DNA from: Bacilli bacterium
Lineage (GTDB): Bacteria > Bacillota_I > Bacilli_A > RF39 > UBA660
Direction of reading: 5' to 3'
DNA length: 55,003 nt
Assembly: GCA_017544525.1 (NCBI GenBank)
Contig: JAFYEA010000011.1
Coordinates: 1-55,003, forward strand
The notes beneath the pieces were generated by a model that saw nothing but the letters and a program-made list of their open reading frames with translations, searched no databases and had not been told where the DNA came from. The translations under genes were made by a program, and so were the position numbers. The first letter of the stretch is position 1. Every line of letters starts with the position of its first letter. Positions 36,309-46,400 of the stretch are shown in pieces.

Positions 36309-37073
36309 ATGGATATATTTATTATTGTATGTTTAGGAGTATTCGGTGCTATTCTAGGAAGTTTTCTAGGATGCATGGGATATAGAATACCAAATAAGAT
36401 AAAAACTACTTATCCAAGTAGTTTTTGCTCTTCTTGTAAAAAACCATTAAAATGGTATATGAATATTCCACTAATATCATATATAGTCCAAGGCGGTAAA
36501 TGTGCTTATTGCAAAGAAAATATTGGTTTTATATATTTTCTAACAGAATTATTAGGTGCATCATTGTTCATACTTAATTATTGTATGTTTAGATTCAATA
36601 TTGAATTCTTTATTGCGACAATACTTGTATGTGTATTAATAGTTACTATAGTTAGTGATTTTAAATATTATTATATATCAGATAGAGTTCTAATAATATC
36701 TATTATATGTTTGTTAGTTACATTTTTTGTATTTTTAAATATGACTGATGTAATAAATAGAATAGTAAGTGCTATTATAATATTCCTACTTATGTATGGT
36801 ATAAAAATATTAGGTAATTCTATGTTTAATCAGGAATCATTAGGTGATGGAGATATAAAATTAATGGGTGTTATTGGACTCGCTCTAGGATGGTTAAATA
36901 GTTTAGTTTCTTTAGTCTTCGCTTCTATTTTAGGATTAATATTCTCAATAATAACAATTAAAAGAAATAAGGAAGGAATTATTCCATTTGGGCCTTTTCT
37001 TATAATTGGAGCACTACTAGTTGTTTATTTATCCCCAGTTATTAGTCCATACTTGCAAAGTTTAATAAGTTAA
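36309..37073 (+). CDS. Prepilin peptidase, A24 family (PilD/ComC type)
   Basis: This membrane aspartyl protease cuts class III signal peptides and usually methylates the new N-terminus. The 254-residue product has the N-terminal module with GAILGSFLGCMGYRIP and two Cys pairs (CSSCKKP, CAYCKEN), the methylation-domain signature. The catalytic Asp residues lie in VSDFKYYYISD and GDGDIKLMG. About seven membrane helices are predicted. The ribosome site is GGGGGA at 36300. It is the second gene after the pilC-like gene and the natural processor of the prepilin at 17732. Confidence 0.95.
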   Translation: MDIFIIVCLGVFGAILGSFLGCMGYRIPNKIKTTYPSSFCSSCKKPLKWYMNIPLISYIVQGGKCAYCKENIGFIYFLTELLGASLFILNYCMFRFNIEFFIATILVCVLIVTIVSDFKYYYISDRVLIISIICLLVTFFVFLNMTDVINRIVSAIIIFLLMYGIKILGNSMFNQESLGDGDIKLMGVIGLALGWLNSLVSLVFASILGLIFSIITIKRNKEGIIPFGPFLIIGALLVVYLSPVISPYLQSLIS

Positions 37074-37252
37074 GAATGCGTTATATATGTATGATAATAA
37101 AAAGATTTAATATATATCAAATATGATTTTTTTAATATTATAGTTGATTATAAGAAACTATTGAACTTATATTTTCATCTAATAGTTTATTATACCTATA
37201 CTTATGAAATATTGATACAAGTTATTATAAGAAAGTATATAAAGATGATATA
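37074..37252. other. Intergenic AT-rich stretch without visible gene
   Basis: I see no reading frame with a ribosome site, no tRNA-like fold and no recognisable riboswitch here. Short complementary pieces (for example AAACTATT and AATAGTTT at about 37156 and 37181) could form a hairpin of unknown meaning. Confidence 0.5.
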
Positions 37253-37282
37253 AAAAATGTATATAATTATATATACATTTTT
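37253..37282 (-). terminator. Intrinsic terminator, likely bidirectional
   Basis: AAAAATGTATATA / TATATACATTTTT (13 bp, 4-nt loop). It overlaps the minus-strand stop codon at 37281-37283 and is flanked by A and T runs on both sides. Confidence 0.7.
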
Positions 37283-38196
37283 ATTTGTGTATTAATACTT
37301 TGGTTCCTACTTCTACATTTTCATATACTATTACAATTGCATTATATGGGCAATTAATACAACCATGAGAACCATAAATGTGATATATGTTTGTTCCATA
37401 GTCATAATAACTTCTCCAATTAGCATCGTGATATCCAAACAAATCTGCAATAAATGCAACCCAGTATTCTACTTCAGCTCCATCTTTTAATGTTTTATTT
37501 CTTTGTTTAACGGTTACTTGATAGCAACCTTCTGGAGTTGGTGTTTCATCGCAACCAGTTGTTACATAGAATTCTAGTAATAGTTCACCATCAACGTATA
37601 GATATGATTTTTGTTCACTTATATCTGTTTCAATATATGTATCTGTTAGTTTTCCTAAATTGCAATTAGGAATATATGAATAATTACCCGCTGAATCTCT
37701 ACAATATGAAAAGTAATCATATTCCTCTAATATAAAGACTTTTTGGTTTTTTTTCAATTGTTTGTCCAGTTTTTGGATATAATCTACAAGCAGCTCCCGT
37801 ATAAGTTTCGGTGTCATCAATTAAGTATGCAAATTGATTTATTGGTTTGCTTATCATTCTTTGTAAATATTTATGTTCAACATAACCTTTTACACCATCA
37901 ACATTTTCAACATAATCATATGTACCATTACTACTTAAAATATGACAGTAATCATTTTGCCATACCCATCCAATAACTTCATTTATTTCTTTATTTAGTA
38001 CTGGAACAGTTTCTAATATTTTAGCATCATATACTGTTTCATAGTATTTATCTTCATTTTTAGGTAACGTGTCATACCATGAAATTGCTTGTGGTTCTTC
38101 AGTTCTTTCTGGTTCATTCTTTTTTCCACAACCACTTAATAATCCTAATGTTGCAACAACTGTTAACAATAATACTTTACTATTATTCTTTTTCAT
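37281..38196 (-). pseudogene. L,D-transpeptidase lipoprotein (YkuD), interrupted by a single-base frameshift
   Basis: The gene reads from the ATG at 38196 (ribosome site GGGGGT) with a lipoprotein signal (LLTVVATLGLLSGC, lipobox LSGC). An SH3-like region follows (VIGWVWQNDYCHIL, VKGYVEHKYL). In that frame it ends soon after DDTETYTGAACRLYPKTGQTIE. The continuation is one base out of frame (NQKVFILEEYDYFSYC) and runs to a YkuD catalytic domain with IYGSHGCINCPYNA (active Cys and His) ending at 37281. The break lies in a run of eight A on the coding strand (37747-37754); seven A would restore one open frame. L,D-transpeptidases make 3-3 peptidoglycan crosslinks. It could be a real mutation, slippage-controlled expression, or a sequencing error. 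Confidence 0.8.
37747..37754 (-). other. A8 homopolymer at the frameshift
   Basis: Eight A residues on the coding strand (TTTTTTTT on the plus strand) mark where the two halves of the transpeptidase change frame. Such tracts are prone to slippage by DNA polymerase, RNA polymerase and sequencers. Confidence 0.9.
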
Positions 38197-38220
38197 TACA
38201 ACCCCCATAAAAACGTATAA

Positions 38221-38249
38221 ATTATATCATAAAACCGTCATTATGTCAA
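38221..38249 (-). promoter_or_regulatory. Consensus SigA promoter of the transpeptidase gene
   Basis: On the minus strand TTGACA (38249-38244), 17 bp, TATAAT (38226-38221), with TG one base before the -10. Both hexamers are perfect. Confidence 0.9.
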
Positions 38250-38305
38250 TTTATACTATCATTTCTCACTTTATTTTGATATACTTAAAATAGAGGTGAA
38301 GTGAA

Positions 38306-38848
38306 ATGAATATGGGTATGACAATGGTACCAAATCCCAAGATAGAAACAAAAACAAATACTAAATTTAAAGAGCATCCTCTTCAAATACAGAAGCAAAT
38401 TCATAAGGTTAGGGTATATGTTGATAAGGAAAATGATAGATACTATCTTGATTATTACACTTTTGAAGAGTTGGCCACTCAGTTTACTGTTAATGGCGAA
38501 ATTGTTTATGATTTAGGTAATAATACTTATAAAGGAGATTTAAAAGGACATAGTGTTACAATTGGAGAACATTCAGGATTGTTACCAATATCTCATAGAA
38601 CACTTGAAGTTTTAAAAGAAGCATTTAATAATGAGATAGATTATGTTGATCTTGATATAACAATTGATAAAGATAGAGATTTTAATTTTGAATTTGAAAG
38701 TAATAATGAAAATACAGATATGAATAAATATTTTGGAGAAGAATCATTAAATCCTAAAGTTGATAATTCTGAATTATATGGAATTAACAACGAAAGCAAA
38801 TATGTTGGCGTAGATAGTTTCAATGATATTAATCAAATTAAACTATAA
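38306..38848 (+). CDS. Hypothetical protein, 180 aa
   Basis: The ATG at 38306 follows AGAGGTGAAG. The product is soluble; the first 40 residues are basic and low-complexity. A beta-rich middle follows (KVRVYVDKENDRYYLDYYTFEELATQF), then VTIGEHSGLLPISHRTLEVLKEAF and an acidic, Asn-rich C-terminus (NFEFESNNENTDMNKYF). I do not recognise the family. It has its own unit between the divergent transpeptidase promoter and a terminator. Confidence 0.7.
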   Translation: MNMGMTMVPNPKIETKTNTKFKEHPLQIQKQIHKVRVYVDKENDRYYLDYYTFEELATQFTVNGEIVYDLGNNTYKGDLKGHSVTIGEHSGLLPISHRTLEVLKEAFNNEIDYVDLDITIDKDRDFNFEFESNNENTDMNKYFGEESLNPKVDNSELYGINNESKYVGVDSFNDINQIKL

Positions 38849-38860
38849 TAATTTAATAAT

Positions 38861-38883
38861 AAATGTCTTTGGACATTTTTTAT
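38861..38883 (+). terminator. Intrinsic terminator
   Basis: AAATGTC / GACATTT with loop TTTG, then T residues. Confidence 0.8.
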
Positions 38884-38897
38884 TTTTATGATATAAT
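38870..38897 (+). promoter_or_regulatory. Promoter with -35 in the terminator hairpin
   Basis: TGGACA (38870-38875, loop and 3' arm of the terminator), 16 bp, TATAAT (38892-38897), with TG one base before the -10. Confidence 0.55.
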
Positions 38898-38921
38898 TTA
38901 TTTATAATATAGGTGATACAA

Positions 38922-41900
38922 ATGGATTTAGAAAGAGCAAAACAATTATTATTACTAGCAATTGATAATAAAGAGTGTAGTGTTATAGTAAAAAACACAA
39001 CATATGAAGAAAGATTATATATGTTTTCTTATTTAATAGAAAGTTTATTAGAAGACGATGAATTAAATACTAAATTAACTTTAGATAATATACATGATGT
39101 TAAAGAGTTTTATGGAACACTTTTCACTGAAGAAGAAGCTATAACCGCTATTGTAAATAAAAAGGTTAATATAGATTCTTTAATTATTTGTATGTTTTGT
39201 GTAAAAAATGAAGAAAAAATTCAATATTTAATAGAATTTGTCATGAAAAACTATGAAATAGCTGAGTTTACTGAAGTAATTACTTATTATTCTGTTGATC
39301 CCCAATTGATAATAGATTATTTAGATGAAAAAGGTAAAGATGTTGATTCTTATCATTTATCTTGTTTGATTGAACATATTGATAATGATGAAATTAAGAT
39401 TAAAACTATTGAAAAATATAAAGATAGAATAAATGATTATCAATATTTAAATTTAGGTTTATCATTTAATAGTATTGAATATGTATTAAAGTTTTGTAAT
39501 TTATTTTCTGATAAATTTTCAAATTATTTCAACACTTATGGCGTTGATTTTCCATATAAAGTTATAAATGAAAAAGCAAAGAATATTGATGATGTTATAA
39601 AACTACTAAGATTTTTCAGCAATTTATTAGATAGTATGAATTTTGCAATGGTTATTGAAACAATCGAAGATGACACTATTAAAATAAAACTAATTGATGC
39701 TTTTGAAATAAGAGATATTTCACAACTATTTAGAATAATTAATTCAATCAGTGATAATAGATTGAGATTAGAACAATTTTATAAATTTCAAAGCGATTTT
39801 GAAAAAAATGATTTGTTGGGGCAGTTTATTGAGGACTTAACTGATGATGAAATAAAAACGCAATTATTAGTTCAATTTGTTAATGTTATTAATTTAGATG
39901 CTGTTGAAAAAATATTATGCAGTTTCAAAGATGATACTTTAAAAATTAACAATATGGAGAAACTAATGGAATTAAAGAATTCAACTTCTTTTGTTTCGCC
40001 TACTATTGTATCAATTAATGATGAGAATACTAGAATTGAAATATATAAAAAATATAAAGAACACTTTGATATTGCTTATTTTATTGATTTATTATCTACA
40101 ATTGATTCGGATGAAATAAAATATCAATTAATAATTAATTATTTAAATAATATAAATTCTTTTAAAATTGAAAAATTTACTAATGTTTTTGATTCAGATG
40201 AATATAGATTTTTATTACTAGAACAATTTGATTCTCTAATTGATGGTGAAACTATTTATTATGTTTCTCTTCAATTTGCTGATAATAGGAATATTTCTAG
40301 ATTAATAAAAAAATACATAAATTTATTAGATAAAGATGTTTTAAAAAACATAATAGAAGATGCTAGTGAAGAATATAAATATGAATTGTTGGATTTTCTT
40401 GGTGAACCAAAACTAAAAACTTATTATTCTTGTGGTTTATGTTATTCACTTCCTAATTTATCTATGTTTGAAAACGAATTAAAACCAATTATAGATGATA
40501 TATTAAAGATATATGATGGTAAAGAAGCATCAGTCTCTGATTTGAAAGCATTAATTGGATTACAGGCAAGAGAAATATATGAAAGAGAAAAAAAAGCATC
40601 TCCTTTAAGATTTTTACCAGATGGATTTATACATGAGATTATTGCATTATCAAAAGGGAAAGATTTTAAAGAGTTATTATTAGATCAACAATTTATTCAA
40701 AAATATAATAAAATAAAAAGTATTCTTGTTGAAAATTTTGATGATAAAACTGTCCTTAGTTCTATTATAAATTATAGTGGAGTAGAAAAAAAGAGTGATA
40801 GAGAATTTTTAAAATCTTTATTAAAAGCCTTAAATATAAAAGAAATTCAGATGGGAAATAAATCTTATAGCGATTTACTAGATGCGTTTATAGATGCATT
40901 ACAAAAAGAATTTGAAATTGAAAATATTAATATTTCTGATTTATATAGTCAAGTTGATGCTAATGATAAAAACAGTGTTTATTTAAATAGAATGAATACT
41001 ATAAAAAGGGTATATAATAATTGTATAAACAGATTAATTGAAAGATCATTACTACCTAAAAACAAAGAAATAGGTGGTCTTTTATCTCAAATATGTATTA
41101 CTTGCACAAATATTGAAAAAAGATTGTTTGAACAGAAACAAAAAGAAGACTTAGAAAAAAGAATAAAAAAACATTTACTTGTTACAGATAAAGGAAAAGA
41201 ATTAATTAATAAAAGAAGAGTAGAAGCAATCATAAAGAAGAATGCAAGATTAAAAAGAATTTTTGAAGATCCAAATATTAAGTTTAATATTAAAATGGAT
41301 GAAGTTTTCAAAGAATTTTTCCCAACTTATTTTGGTAAAAAGAATATCAATGTTTTATATTCATTGATGATTGATGATCAAAGATTTAAAGTAGAATTAA
41401 CAAGTGATATTACACCAAAAGAAATAGATGAATTACCATTTGAAATTGCAAACTTTAAAGTAAATATGAAAGCTCAAAAGCATAAATTGGTGGTTGCTAT
41501 ATTAAAATCCATATCCAGAGATGATATAGATTTTGGAACTCTAACATTAAATCCAGAGATTATTAAAAGACTTAATGTTATAAAAGAAAATTTAAAGGGC
41601 ATGAAACTTGATTCTAATCAACTTATTCCTTTATTATTATATGGTTCCTTGGATTTGGTTTCAAATACCAATATTGAGAATTTGATTTTATATTATAGTT
41701 CATCAAAAAAATATCATATTCCTAGAGATAAAAATGGTAAACCAAAAGCTTTAAATATAGATAATTTAAGAGATTATTTATTAAGTTCTAAAAAGATGTC
41801 AATGAGGAACACAAAAGAATATATTATTTTAGGTGAAGATGTAATAGATGTTGTTGATCAAACAACTATAAAAGATTGTATAAGACACTATACAGATGCT

Positions 41901-42863
41901 ATTGTCAAAAGATTTTATAGAACTATACCTAGTGTTAGTGGAAAATTCGAAACTGATGGTAATGAATATATTTATTCTTCCTATGATGTTTGTGATCCTG
42001 AACAATTAATTGCAGGTGCGAGGATGACCTCTGCTGTATGTACAAGTTGTTTTCAAATAGGGCATGCTCAGTCTGATACAATAAAGTATATTACATCAAG
42101 TCCAAATGGTATTATAGTTGCTATTAAAGATAGCAAAGGAAAATTTTTAGGTAGAGTATATGGATATAGAATTGGAAATGCAGTTCATTTTACAAGAATT
42201 TATTATAATATTCCTTTTGATTTTGAAACTGCTATGGAAAGAATAGCAAATGATATAATATCAAAATCTAAAGAAATTGATTATGTAACATGTATTCCTT
42301 ATACTAGCGCTCGTAAAGAATATATGGGTAATAATAAGGTTTATGTTAATACACCAGATGAAATTAATAGAACTCAAGAAGGTTATTATTTATATACTGA
42401 TCATGGTAGTTATGAATCAATTTGTATTGTAGCATCTAGAAAACCAGTTGCGCATGCAACTGATGTAAAATTTAATAGAGAAGAATCGAAAGAAAAATTT
42501 TATAAGCCTAGAAGAAAAGCTAAGACAATTACAATAGAAAAGGATGCTGATTTAAATGCTATTGATGATATAGTAGATGTTAAAAAAATTATATATTCTT
42601 GTAATGTTGATCATAATATTATAATGCATTTATCAAGTGCAAGAAAAATAGTATATGGAGAAGATTGGGTAATAATTGATATTGAAGGTAGAGATCCTAT
42701 AATTATTAAAGTGGATTATGGAGATATTATAGAATATGGCGCTATTGAGTACAACAATTTGTTGTTTAACGAAATAAATGAAGCATTAAAATTATTGATG
42801 ACAAAAAGAGAAGAGCATGATATAGTAGATAGCAATGATGAACCTAGTTTAGGAGGTATATAA
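38922..42863 (+). CDS. Large repeat protein of unknown function, 1313 aa
   Basis: The ATG at 38922 follows AGGTGAT. Residues about 130-510 are helical repeats of about 40-50 residues with the recurring pattern DDEIK..L...Y...I (for example IDNDEIKIKTIEKYKDRI, LTDDEIKTQLLVQFVNVI, IDSDEIKYQLIINYLNNI), suggesting an alpha-solenoid. A long helical middle follows. The last 300 residues form a more conserved-looking domain: YSSYDVCDPEQLIAGARMTS, AVCTSCFQIGHAQSD, SPNGIIVAIKDSKGKFLGR, then ATDVKFNREESKEKFYKP. I cannot name this domain. No signal peptide or membrane segment is present. The next gene starts 1 nt after the stop, so the two products probably work together. Confidence 0.75.
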   Translation: MDLERAKQLLLLAIDNKECSVIVKNTTYEERLYMFSYLIESLLEDDELNTKLTLDNIHDVKEFYGTLFTEEEAITAIVNKKVNIDSLIICMFCVKNEEKIQYLIEFVMKNYEIAEFTEVITYYSVDPQLIIDYLDEKGKDVDSYHLSCLIEHIDNDEIKIKTIEKYKDRINDYQYLNLGLSFNSIEYVLKFCNLFSDKFSNYFNTYGVDFPYKVINEKAKNIDDVIKLLRFFSNLLDSMNFAMVIETIEDDTIKIKLIDAFEIRDISQLFRIINSISDNRLRLEQFYKFQSDFEKNDLLGQFIEDLTDDEIKTQLLVQFVNVINLDAVEKILCSFKDDTLKINNMEKLMELKNSTSFVSPTIVSINDENTRIEIYKKYKEHFDIAYFIDLLSTIDSDEIKYQLIINYLNNINSFKIEKFTNVFDSDEYRFLLLEQFDSLIDGETIYYVSLQFADNRNISRLIKKYINLLDKDVLKNIIEDASEEYKYELLDFLGEPKLKTYYSCGLCYSLPNLSMFENELKPIIDDILKIYDGKEASVSDLKALIGLQAREIYEREKKASPLRFLPDGFIHEIIALSKGKDFKELLLDQQFIQKYNKIKSILVENFDDKTVLSSIINYSGVEKKSDREFLKSLLKALNIKEIQMGNKSYSDLLDAFIDALQKEFEIENINISDLYSQVDANDKNSVYLNRMNTIKRVYNNCINRLIERSLLPKNKEIGGLLSQICITCTNIEKRLFEQKQKEDLEKRIKKHLLVTDKGKELINKRRVEAIIKKNARLKRIFEDPNIKFNIKMDEVFKEFFPTYFGKKNINVLYSLMIDDQRFKVELTSDITPKEIDELPFEIANFKVNMKAQKHKLVVAILKSISRDDIDFGTLTLNPEIIKRLNVIKENLKGMKLDSNQLIPLLLYGSLDLVSNTNIENLILYYSSSKKYHIPRDKNGKPKALNIDNLRDYLLSSKKMSMRNTKEYIILGEDVIDVVDQTTIKDCIRHYTDAIVKRFYRTIPSVSGKFETDGNEYIYSSYDVCDPEQLIAGARMTSAVCTSCFQIGHAQSDTIKYITSSPNGIIVAIKDSKGKFLGRVYGYRIGNAVHFTRIYYNIPFDFETAMERIANDIISKSKEIDYVTCIPYTSARKEYMGNNKVYVNTPDEINRTQEGYYLYTDHGSYESICIVASRKPVAHATDVKFNREESKEKFYKPRRKAKTITIEKDADLNAIDDIVDVKKIIYSCNVDHNIIMHLSSARKIVYGEDWVIIDIEGRDPIIIKVDYGDIIEYGAIEYNNLLFNEINEALKLLMTKREEHDIVDSNDEPSLGGI

Positions 42864-42864
42864 T

Positions 42865-43185
42865 ATGACAGAACATGTTGGAGTAATTGAAGAATATGAT
42901 GGTGTAGTTGGAGTAATTAACGAAAATAGTATTGAGTATTATTTTACATATACTTCTCCTATCAATAAAATAAGTGTTGGCGATACAGTTAGATTTTTTG
43001 TAGCTGATAAAAATTATAATATCGCTACTGATATAGAAAGATATGAAAAAAAAGATTTAAATGATGTATTAGATAATATAGATTATAATTATAAATCACA
43101 ATTAGAAGCATATTATAGTGAAAGTATTAGAGATTTTGATATGTATTATAATGATGATAGAAATGGTATATTTAAATTAAAATAA
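42865..43185 (+). CDS. Small acidic protein coupled to the 1313-aa protein, 106 aa
   Basis: The ATG at 42865 lies 1 nt after the preceding stop; its ribosome site AGGAGG is inside the end of the upstream gene. The first 60 residues look like a small beta barrel (HVGVIEEYDGVVGVINENSI, VGDTVRFFVADKNYNI), reminiscent of OB or cold-shock folds, followed by an acidic Tyr-rich tail (EAYYSESIRDFDMYYNDD). The fold assignment is inference from pattern only. Strict coupling suggests a fixed ratio with, or binding to, the large protein. Confidence 0.75.
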   Translation: MTEHVGVIEEYDGVVGVINENSIEYYFTYTSPINKISVGDTVRFFVADKNYNIATDIERYEKKDLNDVLDNIDYNYKSQLEAYYSESIRDFDMYYNDDRNGIFKLK

Positions 43186-43193
43186 ATATTGTA

Positions 43194-43222
43194 TTTACAA
43201 ACGATTATTTAAGTGTTATAAT
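43194..43222 (+). promoter_or_regulatory. Promoter of the ileS T-box unit
   Basis: TTTACA (43194-43199), 17 bp, TATAAT (43217-43222), with TG one base before the -10. Confidence 0.8.
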
Positions 43223-43228
43223 GACTCT

Positions 43229-43430
43229 ATTGTGAAAACAAGCGAGGAAGACGTTATATAAGGGATTTTTAAGAGAGTTAGCGGGTGGTGTGAGCTAATA
43301 AATGAAATTATATATGTATCACTTCTAATGTTGCTTATGGATAAGATAAGCACGGGTTAAACCGTTATATTAAAAAAGATAAATTAAGGGATGGTACCGT
43401 CATAATGACTCCTTGTACTATCCTTTTTAT
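43229..43430 (+). ncRNA. T-box leader (isoleucine)
   Basis: The T-box AAGGGATGGTACCGT (43386-43400) is followed by CTTGTACTATCCTTTTT (43413-43429). The latter can pair with the GGATGGTAC side to make the intrinsic terminator. AGAGAG (43272-43277) and GTGGTGTGAGCT (43285-43296) resemble stem I AG-bulge and distal-loop elements. ATC (43318-43320) followed by A is well placed as the specifier codon for isoleucine, matching the downstream gene. Uncharged tRNA-Ile is expected to stabilise the antiterminator and allow ileS transcription. Confidence 0.9.
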
Positions 43431-43448
43431 TTTGAAAGGAGAAATATT

Positions 43449-46400
43449 ATGGAAAAATTTAAGGAATTATCTAAAGAGAGTGTAGATGTAGCAGAAAGTA
43501 AAATGATTGATTATTGGAAGAAACATAAAGTATTTCAAAAATCAATAGATAATAGAGATATAAAGAATACTTTCGTTTTTTATGATGGTCCAGCAACTGC
43601 TAATGGACATCCAGGACTTCATCATATGGTAGCAAAGTTTTTAAAAGATACATTTACTAAATATCATGTTATGAAAGGTGAGAGAGTAGTTAGAAAAGTA
43701 GGTTGGGATACTCATGGATTACCAGTTGAACTTGAAGTAGAAAAAGAATTAGGTTTCAAGAATAAGGGAGATATAGAAAAATACGGAATTGAACCATTTA
43801 ACGCTAAATGTAAAGAATCTGTTAGAAGAAATGAAAAAACATTTACTGAATTAACTGATAAAATGGGACAATTTATTGATACAGATAATCCATATGTAAC
43901 TTATGATAATAATTATATTGAAACTGAATGGTGGATTTTAAAGAAATTCTTTGATGAAGGATTGTTCTATGAAGGAAGTAAAATATTACCATTCTGTACT
44001 AGATGTGGTACTGGACTTGCCAGTCATGAAGTTGCTCAAGGATATGAAGAAATTGAAGTAGAAACAGTAATAGTCCCAATGAAACTTAAAGATAGAGATG
44101 CATACTTCTTAGTATGGACAACTACACCATGGACATTACTTGCTAATGTAGCTCTTTGTGTTAATCCTAAATATGATTATGTAGAAGTTGAAAGTAAAGG
44201 ATATAAATTTATTCTTTGTAAAACATTAGTTCATCAAGTATTAGGTGATGAGGTAAAAGTGTTAAAAGAATACAAAGGAACTGATTTGGAAGGATTGGAA
44301 TATGATCAATTATTACCATTCTTAGAAACTAAGAAAAAAGGATTCTTTGTATGTTGTGATGAATATGTAACTGATAGTGATGGTACTGGTATTGTTCATA
44401 TTGCTCCTGCTTTTGGTGCTGATGATGCTGAAGTTGGTAAAAAATATAATTTACCATATCTAAATCCAGTAGGAGAAGATGGTTGTTATACAGAAGGTCC
44501 ATGGAAAGGAATGTATATATTTGATGCTGATAAAGAAGTTATCAAATGGTTAAAAGAAAATGATAAACTATTTAGAAAGCAAAAAATGGTACATAACTAT
44601 CCACATTGCTGGAGATGTCATACACCACTACTATATTATTCAAAACCATCTTATTATTTAGAAATAACTAAGATTAAAGATAAAATCGTTGAAGCCAATA
44701 AAACAGTTAATTGGTTCCCAAGTTATGTTGGAGAAAAAAGATTTGGAAACTGGCTTGAAGAATTAAAAGACTGGGCTTTATCTAGACAAAGATATTGGGG
44801 AACTCCATTACCATTATGGATTTGTGATTGTGGTCATGAAGAAATGATAGGTTCTAGAGAAGAATTAGCAGAAAAAGCAATTGAAAAAGTAGACCCTAAA
44901 ACTATTGATTTACATAGACCATTTGTTGATGATATTCATCTAAAATGTCCAAAATGTGGTGGAAAGATGTCAAGAACAACAGATGTAATAGATTGTTGGT
45001 TTGATAGTGGCGCCATGCCATTTAGTCAATATCATTATCCATTTGAAAATAAAGAATTGTGGGAAAATCAATTTCCAGCAGACTTTATTTGTGAAGGAAT
45101 TGATCAAACTAGAGGTTGGTTCTATTCATTAATGGTAATAAGTGTGTTTGTAACAGGTAAGAGTCCATATAAAAATGTGCTTGTTAATGATTTATTATTA
45201 GATAAAGATGGAAAGAAAATGAGTAAATCAAAAGGTAATATAGTTGAACCATTTACTACTATGAAGACTTATGGAGCTGATGGAGTTAGATGGTATTTAC
45301 CTTATGTAAGTCCAGTATGGACACCATTAAAATTTGATGTTGAAGGAATTAAAGAAGTGAATTCTAAATTCTTTAATACATTAAAGAATACTTATGCATT
45401 TTTTCAAATGTATGCTAATACTGATGAAGTTGATCCAAGAACATTTGAAGTAGATTATAAAGATTTAGAGGATATAGATAAATGGTTATTATCTAAATAT
45501 AACAATTTAGTTAAAGATGTTACTGAAGTAATGAATCAATATGATGTTAATAAAGCAGTTCACTTAATTCAATACTTTGTATGTGAAGAATTATCTAATT
45601 GGTATATTAGAAGAAATAGGAGAAGATTCTGGGGTAGCAAATTAGATACATCTAAAAAGGCAGTTTATAAAACCACATATGATGTATTAGTTGGCTTATG
45701 TAAGTTAATAGCCCCAATTAGTCCATTCTTAAGCGATGAAATCTATATTAATTTAACTGGAGAAGAAAGCGTTCATCTTACAGATTATCCAGTATATGAT
45801 AAGAAATTAATAAATGAGAAATTAGAGGAAAAGATGGATTTAGTAATTGAACTTATAAGTATTACTAGAAATATTAGAGAAGAGGCTAAAATTAAAGTAA
45901 GACAACCAATTAGTGAAGTAATCTTTGAAGATAAGTATAAGAGTACTATAAAAGAATTTGAAGCATTAATATGCGAAGAATTAAATGCTAAGAGTGTTGT
46001 ATGGGCTAAAGATATGGGAGAATACTTAAATGTAGAATATAAACCTAACTTTAAAGAAGTAGGTAAAACTCTTGGAAGCAATATATCTAAATTACAAGAA
46101 TATTTAAAAAATATTAGTGAAGAAGATGCTAAACTATTGGAAGCAGGAGAATTAAAACTAGATTTAGGTGGAATAACTCATACAATAGATAATACTTATG
46201 TAATTAAATATATAACTGCTAAAGAAGGATATGCGGCTGTAATGATAAATTATAAGAAAGTTGCTATTAATACTACTTTAACACAAGATTTAATTAATGA
46301 AGGAATAGCTAGAGAAATAGTATCTAAAATTCAAAATCTAAGAAAAACAAGTAATTTTGATATAGCAGATAGAATAGAAGTTAAGTATAGTGCTGATAAA

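Noticed and set aside
37743..38293. Plus-strand open frames opposite the transpeptidase
   Set aside because: They lack ribosome sites and are antisense to a gene with lipobox, catalytic motif, promoter and terminator.
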